This document shows positions 7,597 to 16,847 of a DNA stretch of 46,837 nucleotides, in pieces. The DNA is from Pedobacter agri PB92 (GTDB lineage: Bacteria > Bacteroidota > Bacteroidia > Sphingobacteriales > Sphingobacteriaceae): positions 1-46,837 of the forward strand of contig NZ_AJLG01000011.1 in assembly GCF_000258495.1 (NCBI RefSeq), given 5' to 3'. The position numbers and the translations under genes are program-made. Each line of letters starts with the position of its first letter. Within the stretch, counting starts at the first letter, position 1. The notes below the pieces were generated by a model. The model had not been told where the DNA came from. It did not search any database and saw nothing but the letters and a program-made list of their open reading frames with translations.

Positions 7597-8466
7597 TTAT
7601 TTAAATTCCGTTTTGAAATATTTGTATTTTTTTATCCATTGATTATTCTCATAAACTTCCTCGTAGCCTTTTACAATGAAACTATTGTCTGTTTTCCAGA
7701 TAATTTTTTCGACTGCAAAATCAGCAGAGCGATAGCTCGCATATTCACTTAAATAAGTTTTGGGATTTGATTTATCATTTATTTTTAAAACTCCAATGTC
7801 GCAGTTTTTATGCCCATAAACCGCGTTGTAGAAATAAACAAAGTATTTATTATTGATGGATGGAACAGGTAAGGCTACACTCGCATCACCAAACGAAATG
7901 ATATTATAGTTATAGTCATTCAAACTATCTAATAAAAACAATTGACTAAAGTTTATATTTTCAGACGTTGAATGTTCTGTAATGGCATAAAGTTTAGTAG
8001 CCGGATAATATCCTGAAAACTCATATCCGCTCCAACCCAATTTTCCACCGTAATCATTATGTTTCTTAAACTTATGCTTTTTTAGCCTTGTTTGAATGTA
8101 AAAGTAATTCCCTTCTCCCTCAGGCTTAAAAGTTTCAATATATTTTTTCTTTTCAAGAGATAAAAATTCAGCTTCATCGGCAGTTTCGAAAATTAACTTC
8201 GGCAACTTTTGGTAATTTTCATCATATCCAATATTAACATACTGCTTTCGGCTAGTTTTTAAAGCGGGTTTTTCCGAAGTCAAACTACCTTTAGAAGTTG
8301 TGTCGTTACTCTGAATGGTATTTGTTTTTTTTGAAGATGGTATAGGTGGTGGAGGTATTTTTTGCTGAGCAAATGAACAAAAAGAAAATGAAAGCAATAT
8401 TGCGATCGAAATTTTTGACATCCATTTAATGTGAAAAAGATTATTCCGTTTATTTGTTCTGTTCAT
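7597..8466 (-). CDS. Secreted hypothetical protein
   Basis: The product is 289 aa if it starts at the ATG at 8466, or 274 aa from Met16 (8421). From Met16 there is a clear signal peptide (MSKISIAILLSFSFCSFAQQ), followed by a Pro-rich linker (KIPPPPIPSS). The mature part is rich in Tyr, Asn and Lys, with several beta-like strands (YFVYFYNAVYGHKNCDIGV, FSQLFLLDSLNDYNYNIISF). I recognise no family. The stop of a small degraded reading frame resembling a YwqK/MORN repeat lies 7 bp upstream (8474), suggesting this gene once formed the second cistron of a unit whose first gene has been lost. Confidence 0.65.
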   Translation of the reverse strand: MNRTNKRNNLFHIKWMSKISIAILLSFSFCSFAQQKIPPPPIPSSKKTNTIQSNDTTSKGSLTSEKPALKTSRKQYVNIGYDENYQKLPKLIFETADEAEFLSLEKKKYIETFKPEGEGNYFYIQTRLKKHKFKKHNDYGGKLGWSGYEFSGYYPATKLYAITEHSTSENINFSQLFLLDSLNDYNYNIISFGDASVALPVPSINNKYFVYFYNAVYGHKNCDIGVLKINDKSNPKTYLSEYASYRSADFAVEKIIWKTDNSFIVKGYEEVYENNQWIKKYKYFKTEFK

Positions 8467-8473
8467 AGTGTTA

Positions 8474-8539
8474 TCATTTATTGAATTCTCTTTTTACAAA
8501 CTTTCCTTTTTTATCGAAGTATTTCCATTCGCCAACCTG
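8474..8539 (-). pseudogene. Remnant of a YwqK/MORN-repeat protein C-terminus
   Basis: Read on the minus strand, 8539 down to the TGA at 8474-8476 gives QVGEWKYFDKKGKFVKREFNK. 'GEWKYFDKKGK' is the repeat typical of YwqK-family (toxin-antitoxin associated) and MORN-type proteins. In-frame stops (TGA, TAG) lie just upstream, so no full gene remains. The piece is only 21 codons, so confidence is limited. Confidence 0.4.
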
Positions 8540-8810
8540 TCAGGACTAATCAAATCTATAGTCATATTTCCTAAAAATTTAGATTAATTAGCATTCGAAT
8601 AGGTTTTACAAAAAAAGTGTCAGGATTAAATTTTTATTCGTTTTCTATTTTCTGATAATAGGAACCAGAATCATTGGTAGAGGAGGGTGCATCCAATGGT
8701 GGTACGGCAATTTTTTTCGATGAAGTTGAGGATTATGAATTTTAGTTCAAGACTAAAATCTATTTTCAAAATGATAATATCAGGTCAATATCCACGGCAA
8801 TTAGTGGTGA
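8540..8810. other. Gap without an intact gene
   Basis: No intact gene is seen between the YwqK-like remnant and DinB. Short open stretches exist on both strands. On plus, 8660-8735 reads SLVEEGASNGGTAIFFDEVE and stops. On minus, 8634-8735 reads a Ser/Pro-rich tail ending YYQKIENE. Neither has a start or a recognisable family; they may be debris of lost genes. A longer plus-strand frame (8687-8944) only overlaps DinB in antisense and is not credible. Confidence 0.4.
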
Positions 8811-9338
8811 TCACTCGTCGATTATATCACCTGCTCGAAATGACCATTCAATATGTTTATCTAAATCCTGTCGTAAAAGCATATTTAATTGTGCAGCATG
8901 ATGTTGCGTATGTCGCATATTATAAAGTAAAATTTCCAAAATAGGATAATCCATATCATCTGGTTGATCTCCCTCTTTAAACCTTTTATTCAATTCATCA
9001 GCTGTTAAACTGAAAATTATTCGTTTGCACTTCTCTCTAATTTGTTTAAGGTATTTTAGTATTTCTTCTTTGCTATAAATTTCATCGGGTATTAAATCGC
9101 CAATAGCTTCTTTTGGTCTTTCTGACAGCTCTTTTTGTGTGAAAGAAAGTAGCGGAGAAAAATCTTGTGGTGAAATTGTAGAATAGTAGTCTAAAAAAAT
9201 TGTACTGTGAAATGCTATAAAATAAAATCGTTTATTCGTGAGAAAATAATCGTCGGGGCAACTTGAAATGACGTTTAAAAGCATATCTATACTTGCCCCA
9301 AGTTGATTCCACAGTATTTCCTTTATTGAGTGATCCAT
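8811..9338 (-). CDS. DinB family protein
   Basis: The product is 175 aa, a four-helix-bundle DinB/YfiT-like metal-binding protein. The expected metal-ligand histidines are visible: His44 in FIAFHSTIFLDYY, and His143 with His146/147 in NMRHTQHHAAQLNMLL. Family members bind a divalent metal, and several act as thiol-dependent S-transferases (bacillithiol type). The reaction here is unknown. The gene stands alone; upstream is a hairpin-rich gap (9379-9508). Confidence 0.85.
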   Translation of the reverse strand: MDHSIKEILWNQLGASIDMLLNVISSCPDDYFLTNKRFYFIAFHSTIFLDYYSTISPQDFSPLLSFTQKELSERPKEAIGDLIPDEIYSKEEILKYLKQIREKCKRIIFSLTADELNKRFKEGDQPDDMDYPILEILLYNMRHTQHHAAQLNMLLRQDLDKHIEWSFRAGDIIDE

Positions 9339-9378
9339 ATTTTATCAATGTTTGCTATAGTTTTTTTATAAGGTTAAG

Positions 9379-9508
9379 CTAACTTTTGGAAGTTAGGATG
9401 ATTTTAAGTCGCTGCTTGCTGCAGGCAGGGCATTATAACTCGCTTCAAATTCCAAAACCTTTGCCAGCTAATTTTTTTTAGTTAGCTTTTCTCGGAGCTT
9501 CCCGAGGA
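9379..9508. repeat. Hairpin cluster in the gap between DinB and the zinc-ribbon gene
   Basis: Three short inverted repeats lie in 130 bp. The first is CTAACTT-TTGG-AAGTTAG (9379-9396). The second is AGCTAA (9466-9471) with TTAGCT (9482-9487) around a T run. The third is an 8-bp stem with one G-T pair closing on CTCGG-AGCTTC-CCGAG (9488-9509). The 9411-9430 part is unusually G+C-rich. No gene is seen. It may be a terminator region for the zinc-ribbon gene or a small structured RNA; neither is established. Confidence 0.4.
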
Positions 9509-9595
9509 ACATAATCTGGGTCGGTCCTGTATAGATAATCTGGGAAATTGATACCCCTTGAATGCATGCGTTAATGGAACGAACAGTTTTGTAAA

Positions 9596-9961
9596 TTAGC
9601 TCAGCCATAACTTTTCATCTCGTTTTACGAGTAAAAGCTCATCGTCATTTAAAAGCAAAAATCCGTATTCATAACAAAAGTGGTAGGTTTTTCCTGCCTG
9701 AGTGATGTAGGTATGGGTATGATAGTCAAAATTGAACCCTACTGAATTGAGTTTGCTTTTCTTCATCTTTACTTTGCCATCGGGATTAAATTCAGCTAAA
9801 ATTGCCCGGTTTTTCTTAAGAATCAGGTTAATTTTTTTAACCACAATAGAATAATCATTCTTTATGCGGTTGTTATAATTGTTTCGACAAGAATCGTCGC
9901 AGAATTTTTTATCGGCTCTGCCTACCAAGGCTTTGCCGCAATCTAAGCAGGAGCGGTCCAT
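9596..9961 (-). CDS. Small zinc-ribbon protein (DUF2116-like)
   Basis: The product is 121 aa. The N-terminus has a treble-clef style zinc site: Cys5-x2-Cys8 (SCLDCGKALVGRADKKFCDD) with Cys21-x3-Cys25. A basic, helical middle (NNRIKNDYSIVVKKINLILK) and a beta-rich C-terminus (THTYITQAGKTYHFCYEYGF) follow. Proteins with this 'CxxCGKxxxGRxDKKFCxxxCR' start are common in Bacteroidota and uncharacterised. Nucleic-acid binding is possible from the zinc site and basic helix, but that is inference. Its start lies 269 bp from the divergently read ssb. Confidence 0.75.
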   Translation of the reverse strand: MDRSCLDCGKALVGRADKKFCDDSCRNNYNNRIKNDYSIVVKKINLILKKNRAILAEFNPDGKVKMKKSKLNSVGFNFDYHTHTYITQAGKTYHFCYEYGFLLLNDDELLLVKRDEKLWLS

Positions 9962-10230
9962 AATAATTTGATTTATTTATTATGGGATGATGTTTAAAAC
10001 TAAAAAGAATTGTAGGCATTTCAAAATTGAACGTCAAAAATTGTAAGCTTTTGCTAGTCAATTAGATTTCGAAACAGGCAGTACAAGCAATATTATCCGT
10101 TTTAAACGCTTATACACGACTATAAATGCTTAAACTCCGACTAAGTTTTACTGCTTGTTGCAACTTTGTCCTGTCGGTAGTTGTGGTGACTGCTGCTCGT
10201 TAAACATCAAGTTATTTAAATTTTACGATC

Positions 10231-10575
10231 ATGGAAAGTACAATTAACAAAGTGGTATTAACTGGATTTGCAGGAGCAGATGCAGAATTAAAAAACCTGT
10301 CAGGAAATCAAAAATTAGCAAGAGTTAATCTGGCGGTAAATGAATATTTTAAAAGTGCTTCGGGTGAAGAGGTAAAGAAAACACAATGGTTTACTTTAAC
10401 TTTTTGGAATGCCAAAGCAGAGCTGGCTTTAGCCCAGATTAAAAAAGGAACACAATTGACCATTGAAGGCCGGTTACAAACCGGAAGTTATGAAGCAAAA
10501 GATGGTTCAAAAAGATTTACAACAGATATTGTAGTGAGCGAATTAATTGTAAAGGAAATGACATTAACGAACTAA
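10231..10575 (+). CDS. ssb: Single-stranded DNA-binding protein
   Basis: The 114-aa product is a bare OB-fold: NKVVLTGFAGADAELKNLSG at the start, RVNLAVNEYF, then TQWFTLTFWNAKAELA and KKGTQLTIEGRLQTGSYEAK. It lacks the long acidic C-terminal tail (ending DDDIPF) of housekeeping SSB. It is therefore a short SSB paralogue of the type often seen as a second copy in Bacteroidota, and the main replicative SSB is probably elsewhere. It binds ssDNA as a tetramer by analogy. The 269 bp upstream contain no gene; GCAACTTTG at about 10160 is one base off the local promoter -7 consensus. A long inverted repeat follows the stop. Confidence 0.9.
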   Translation: MESTINKVVLTGFAGADAELKNLSGNQKLARVNLAVNEYFKSASGEEVKKTQWFTLTFWNAKAELALAQIKKGTQLTIEGRLQTGSYEAKDGSKRFTTDIVVSELIVKEMTLTN

Positions 10576-10584
10576 GATCGTCAC

Positions 10585-10627
10585 TAATTGAAATGCAGTA
10601 AGTCAAATGGCTACTGCATTTCAATTA
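10585..10627. repeat. 16-bp perfect inverted repeat between convergent ssb and receptor genes
   Basis: TAATTGAAATGCAGTA (10585-10600) and its exact reverse complement (10612-10627) enclose an 11-nt loop. It sits 9 bp past the ssb stop and 4 bp past the receptor stop on the opposite strand. There is no T tract on either side, so it is either an intrinsic bidirectional terminator of atypical form or an RNA 3'-end protecting hairpin. Confidence 0.7.
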
Positions 10628-10631
10628 AGCT

Positions 10632-12683
10632 TTACAGTTTTACGGCTAATCCAGAATAGAAATTGAGGCCTGCTGCAGGATTGTAATATCGGTTGCCTAC
10701 AGCATTTAAATCATTGCCCAGGCTATATTTTTCATTTAAAAGATTATTTATACCTGCAAAAAATTCGATTTTTGTTTTGCCCATTTTTAAATCACGAATA
10801 CCCGCTTTTAATTCTATCAGATGATATTTGTCTGCAAAAGCCGTATTGGCATCATTTAACGGAATCATACTGGTATAGTTATGTTGGGCAAAGAGATAAA
10901 CGCCAATTTTCGATTCAAACAGTAAATTACTAACAATCACGTTTGCCGGAACTCCTGTGAGTTTGTTTCCTGTAAAATCAGTATTACCATTTTGAAAATC
11001 ACTGAAACGAAAGTGACTGTAGCTATAACTGCTTCTCAATTGGATGCCTGTTAAAAATGATTCTTCGTTTTTTATAATCCAGAAAGATGTTTCTAACTCA
11101 ATGCCTTTTTGCCTGGTACCGCCGGCATTAATGAAAAATTCTGTATCGTTGGCGTTCAACCTTCTTACTATGGCATCACGAAGTTCAAACTGAAAAACAT
11201 TTGCATTGGCATAAAAACGATTGTTCCTGCTGTTAAATCTTAGGCCAGCTTCGTAATTCCAACCCAGTTCGGCCTGGAGATTATTATTGATGTTATTATC
11301 GGAGGATCTTACCTCGGCAATAGTAGGTGGCGAATAACCTTTGCTGATGGAAGCTCTTAAAGAAAGGCTATTGTTCAGCAAATACGAAGCGGCCAGTTTT
11401 GGCATCCATTGCTCAGTGAAAGTACGTTTTTGCTTTGCAACCGGAATAGGGAAGATGCTTTCATATTTGTAATTGAAGAAATTGATACTTGAAGCGAGTT
11501 CTATTAAAAGTTTTTGGCCGATATCAAAATTCAACCTCAAAAAAGCAAAATCCTGGTTGGCCTTTAACCAGTCTGATGCTTGCATTGCTGTTGCTTCGCC
11601 TGCATTGTTATTGAAATTTCGAACCTGGGTTTTGGTTCCTGCACTTTCAATACCTAGCTGGGCATTTACTTTTAAGTTTTCTTTTGAATGAATATATTCA
11701 AGAAATGTCCGCAAGCCCAAAGTGCTCTCATAACGTTTTTCGTAATTGGTTATAAACGGATTTTTGAAATCGGTATAAGTAGTGAAAATTGATACAACAT
11801 GCTTAAAATTTTCAGATAGTTGATAAGTATTGGTTATGCCGGCAAATGTAGTCTGGTTATAAATGCCTGCTTGTTGGGTAACAGCACCGGGCAAGGTTGG
11901 CGTGGCGGGGCGGCCGGCTTTAGGGTCTTGCTGCATTTGAGTCAAGGTTAAGCCTCCTGGTGTTTTATAGCTTAAATCGCTGTAGAAAGCAAAAAGTTTC
12001 AAACTGCCTTTATTATTGTAATTCCAGCGGTGCGAAGTTTGCAGATATTTTCGCTCCATGCCACTATTCTGGCGATAGCCATCACTTCGCTGATAACCTT
12101 CTACGATGCTGAAACTGTAATTTTTAAAACTTCTTTCAATATTTGCGGTCTGGTGAAACAGGCCATAAGATCCAGCAGTTAAGGAGGCTTCAATTTTATT
12201 TTGATCCAAACCAGCAGAACGGATTAAAACTGCACCTCCAGTGTTAGCGCCAAAAATATTAGCTTCCGGACCTTTATATACTTCGGCTGATTGTATCGCA
12301 GTGGGGTCAAGGGCATTCAGATAGGTATTTCCGCCGGCATCAGTTAAAGGAAGTTCATCAATATAGATTTTGATGTTTCTAATGCCAAAAGGCGATCGCA
12401 ACAAGCTTCCACGCAAAGATAAACGGTAGCTTCCTGGCGATCTTTCTTCCATTCTAACGCCTGTGATGGTATTAAACGAACTTACCAATGATGTATTCTG
12501 CTGATTTTTGAGTTGGTTGCTGTCCAGCAATGTTACCGCAGATACCGACCTTAGCAGTGGTTGGGTATTATAATACCCCTGGATGACTACATCCTTGAGC
12601 TTTCTTGTGCTATCAACTTTCGTAATTTGAGCAAAGCTAATGCCGCAACAAAGCAACAAAAGAGTAGTAAATGTAGATTTCAA
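10632..12683 (-). CDS. TonB-dependent receptor, PqqU (YncD)-like
   Basis: The product is 683 aa. A signal peptide (MKSTFTTLLLLCCGISFAQ) is followed by the TonB-box/plug region (KLKDVVIQGYYN, then SYRLSLRGSLLRSPFGIRNI, KIYIDELPLTDAGGNT and VYKGPEANIFGANTGGAVLI) and an outer-membrane beta-barrel ending with a terminal aromatic-type strand (YSGLAVKL). It lacks the N-terminal carboxypeptidase-regulatory domain of SusC-type receptors. The plug pattern 'LSxRG..xRSxFGxRxIxxYxDxxPxTxxxG' resembles E. coli PqqU, the PQQ importer. A PQQ-type dehydrogenase lies just upstream on the same strand, which supports PQQ or a related ligand. The frame begins at a TTG; no ATG or GTG fits better. A hairpin terminator (12714-12744) separates it from the dehydrogenase. 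Confidence 0.88.
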   Translation of the reverse strand: MKSTFTTLLLLCCGISFAQITKVDSTRKLKDVVIQGYYNTQPLLRSVSAVTLLDSNQLKNQQNTSLVSSFNTITGVRMEERSPGSYRLSLRGSLLRSPFGIRNIKIYIDELPLTDAGGNTYLNALDPTAIQSAEVYKGPEANIFGANTGGAVLIRSAGLDQNKIEASLTAGSYGLFHQTANIERSFKNYSFSIVEGYQRSDGYRQNSGMERKYLQTSHRWNYNNKGSLKLFAFYSDLSYKTPGGLTLTQMQQDPKAGRPATPTLPGAVTQQAGIYNQTTFAGITNTYQLSENFKHVVSIFTTYTDFKNPFITNYEKRYESTLGLRTFLEYIHSKENLKVNAQLGIESAGTKTQVRNFNNNAGEATAMQASDWLKANQDFAFLRLNFDIGQKLLIELASSINFFNYKYESIFPIPVAKQKRTFTEQWMPKLAASYLLNNSLSLRASISKGYSPPTIAEVRSSDNNINNNLQAELGWNYEAGLRFNSRNNRFYANANVFQFELRDAIVRRLNANDTEFFINAGGTRQKGIELETSFWIIKNEESFLTGIQLRSSYSYSHFRFSDFQNGNTDFTGNKLTGVPANVIVSNLLFESKIGVYLFAQHNYTSMIPLNDANTAFADKYHLIELKAGIRDLKMGKTKIEFFAGINNLLNEKYSLGNDLNAVGNRYYNPAAGLNFYSGLAVKL

Positions 12684-12713
12684 TATTTGTTGGTTTAAAA
12701 ATCAAGCAAAAAC

Positions 12714-12744
12714 ATCCGCAGATAAATAAGTGATATCTGCGGAT
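12714..12744 (-). terminator. Hairpin between the dehydrogenase and receptor genes
   Basis: An 11-bp perfect stem (ATCCGCAGATA with TATCTGCGGAT) and 9-nt loop are followed on the minus strand by GTTTTTG. It lies 13 bp past the dehydrogenase stop and 31 bp before the receptor start. It could terminate or attenuate readthrough, setting receptor levels below those of the enzyme. Confidence 0.65.
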
Positions 12745-12756
12745 TTTAAGGGTAAA

Positions 12757-14082
12757 TTATTTTGCAGCCACTCGCCACACCACGCCACTAACATCATCAG
12801 CAACAAGTAAAGCGCCATCTGGTGTCTGGGTAATTCCTACTGGTCTGCCATAAACTTCGGCTTTATCTTGATCTGCAATAAAACCAGTTAAAAAATCCTC
12901 CGGTTTTCCTGTTGGTTTTCCATCCTTAAAAGGAACAAATAATACTTTGTATCCCGCCAAGGCCGAACGGTTCCATGAGCCATGTTGCCCTATAAAAGCG
13001 CCACCCTGATATTTAGTAGGGAATTTCTTGTCTTTGTAAAAAGCCAAACCTAACGAAGCAGTGTGCGAACCAACCGGAACATCAGGAGCAATGGTTTTCT
13101 TAACCAGTTCTGGATTTTTTCCTTTTAATCTCGGATCTTCATTAGGACCAAAATACGCATAAGGCCAGCCATAAAAAGCACCTGGTTTTACACTGGTAAT
13201 GTAATCCGGAACCAAATCATCTCCTAATCCGTCTCGCTCGTTAACTGCAGTCCAAAGCATTTTGGTTCCAGGTGCCCAATCTACACCAACCGGGTTTCTT
13301 AAACCGCTGGCATAAATTTTTTCGCCTGTACCATCTGGATTAATTTCCAGGATATTGGCTCTTCTTACCTCGTTTTCCATGCCATTTTCGCCAACATTAC
13401 TTCCTGAACCCACTGTTACATAAATTTTGCTTTTGTCTTCGTTGGTAATCAGGTTTCTTGTCCAGTGATTATTGTAACCTCCCGCTGGCAAACTTAAAAT
13501 TTTCTTCCCTGTTCCGGAGATTTTGGTGTCACCTGTTTTATAAGGGTATTGCCACAAACCATCGGTGTTGGCTACATAAAATGAGTTTCCGATGATTGTT
13601 ACGCCATAAGGTTGGTTAAGACCAGATAAAAAAGTGGTTTTAATTTCTGCTACGCCATCTTTATTGGCATCACGGTATAATAAAATGGTATTGGCACTGG
13701 CACCAGCTACCTCCGATTTTGCCTTTCCCGTTACGGTGTTAGCGATTTTTTCCTTGGTACTGCGTTCCGAATTACTTAAAACAATCAATACATCGCCGTT
13801 AGGAGCAATGTAAGTATTTCTCGGACTTTTAATATCTGATGCAAATTTTGTCACTACAAATCCTGCCGGCGCAACCGGCGTTTTGTTCTCAGGCCAGCCA
13901 AGCACCTTACTAAACTTGTTTTTAGCTGCTGTGGTATCAGGTGCAGGCAGTTCTACTTGCTGGGTTTCTGTAGTTAAAGTTGTTGAATCGCCCTGTGGCT
14001 CAGAGGTTTTGTTTGAATTTGATTGGCAGCTTACTAAAACCGAAGCTGACAACATTGTTGCGTATAAAATCTGATTTTTCAT
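12757..14082 (-). CDS. Sorbosone dehydrogenase family / PQQ-dependent sugar dehydrogenase-like lipoprotein
   Basis: The product is 441 aa. The N-terminal signal MKNQILYATMLSASVLVSC has a lipobox (LVSC), so it is a lipoprotein, followed by a Ser/Thr/Glu-rich linker. The rest is a six-bladed propeller of the glucose/sorbosone dehydrogenase type. It includes ASDIKSPRNTYIAPNGDVLI, GYNNHWTRNLI, YVTVGSGSNVGENGMEN, YASGLRNPVGVDWAPGT and PGAFYGWPYAYFGPNEDPR, ending VADDVSGVVWRVA. Family members oxidise sugars or other alcohols and aldehydes in the periplasm using PQQ. No pqq biosynthesis genes are in the window, so PQQ would have to be imported, which fits the PqqU-like receptor downstream. The true substrate is unknown. 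Confidence 0.85.
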   Translation of the reverse strand: MKNQILYATMLSASVLVSCQSNSNKTSEPQGDSTTLTTETQQVELPAPDTTAAKNKFSKVLGWPENKTPVAPAGFVVTKFASDIKSPRNTYIAPNGDVLIVLSNSERSTKEKIANTVTGKAKSEVAGASANTILLYRDANKDGVAEIKTTFLSGLNQPYGVTIIGNSFYVANTDGLWQYPYKTGDTKISGTGKKILSLPAGGYNNHWTRNLITNEDKSKIYVTVGSGSNVGENGMENEVRRANILEINPDGTGEKIYASGLRNPVGVDWAPGTKMLWTAVNERDGLGDDLVPDYITSVKPGAFYGWPYAYFGPNEDPRLKGKNPELVKKTIAPDVPVGSHTASLGLAFYKDKKFPTKYQGGAFIGQHGSWNRSALAGYKVLFVPFKDGKPTGKPEDFLTGFIADQDKAEVYGRPVGITQTPDGALLVADDVSGVVWRVAAK

Positions 14083-14302
14083 AATTAATATTTTTCAGGA
14101 AATGAGATATGTTTCACAGAAAATACAACAGAAAAAATGTGCAGATGTTTTTGAATAAAAAATACTGGATTGACTTATGATAAAAACAATCAAACCATAA
14201 ATAACATTACAATGTTCCTTAATTCATTCGATTCTTTTATCTTTAGGCGATTTAAAAAAAGCTCGGTTTTTTATTTTAACCGATCAATAGTTAACCTTTT
14301 AA

Positions 14303-16540
<2,238 letters not shown>

Positions 16541-16557
16541 TATTTGATTATTAGTTT

Positions 16558-16600
16558 AAATCCCCGGTTGATTAATTTCAGCTGGGGATTTTTTGTTTTT
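16558..16600 (+). terminator. Rho-independent terminator of icd
   Basis: A 13-bp stem (one G-T and one T-G pair) beginning AATCCCC and ending GGGGATT is followed by TTTTTTGTTTTTT. It lies 18 bp past the icd stop. Confidence 0.9.
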
Positions 16601-16766
16601 TATTTATTGGTGTGGAATTTATCTGTTTCCCGTTTAGTGGCATTATTCAAGATATAATTTTAAATATTTCGAACACCTGCTGGCCACGAATGATATTATC
16701 GTAGAAGCGGGTTTGCCAGCCAAATTCAATTTCCAATCTATCGCAATAACTCATTCCAGATAACAT
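16600..16766 (-). pseudogene. Remnant of a Y1 (IS200-like / REP-associated) transposase
   Basis: On the minus strand, ATG at 16766 reads through SYCDRLEIEFGWQTRFYDNI and IRGQQVFEIFK and then stops. One base away the frame continues as NYILNNATKRETDKFHTNK to a TAA at 16600-16602. 'FGWQ.RFYD.IIR......I..YI.NNP..W..DKF' is the C-terminal third of the Bacteroidota Y1 transposases related to RAYT. The N-terminal HUH and catalytic regions are missing and there is a frameshift, so this is debris. It is squeezed between two terminators. Confidence 0.65.
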
Positions 16767-16794
16767 TGAGGGATACGATATAGATTTAAAATGC

Positions 16795-16827
16795 AAAAAA
16801 AAATGGGCGATCATAATGATCGCCCAT
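16795..16827 (-). terminator. Rho-independent terminator after the DUF4374 gene
   Basis: Two 12-base arms (ATGGGCGATCAT / ATGATCGCCCAT) are separated by one base. The hairpin is followed on the minus strand by nine T. It is the end of the receptor-DUF4374 transcript. Confidence 0.9.
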
Positions 16828-16847
16828 CTAAAAAAGAATTGGTTAAT

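Noticed and set aside
8687..8944. Plus-strand frame of 85 aa over the DinB 3' end
   Set aside because: It is mostly antisense to the clearly coding DinB gene and has no recognisable domain.
16720..16735. Third copy of the Crp/Fnr-type operator (TTTGCCAGCCAAATTC)
   Set aside because: Only one half-site matches and it lies inside the transposase remnant, where TTTGCCAGCC is the complement of coding sequence.
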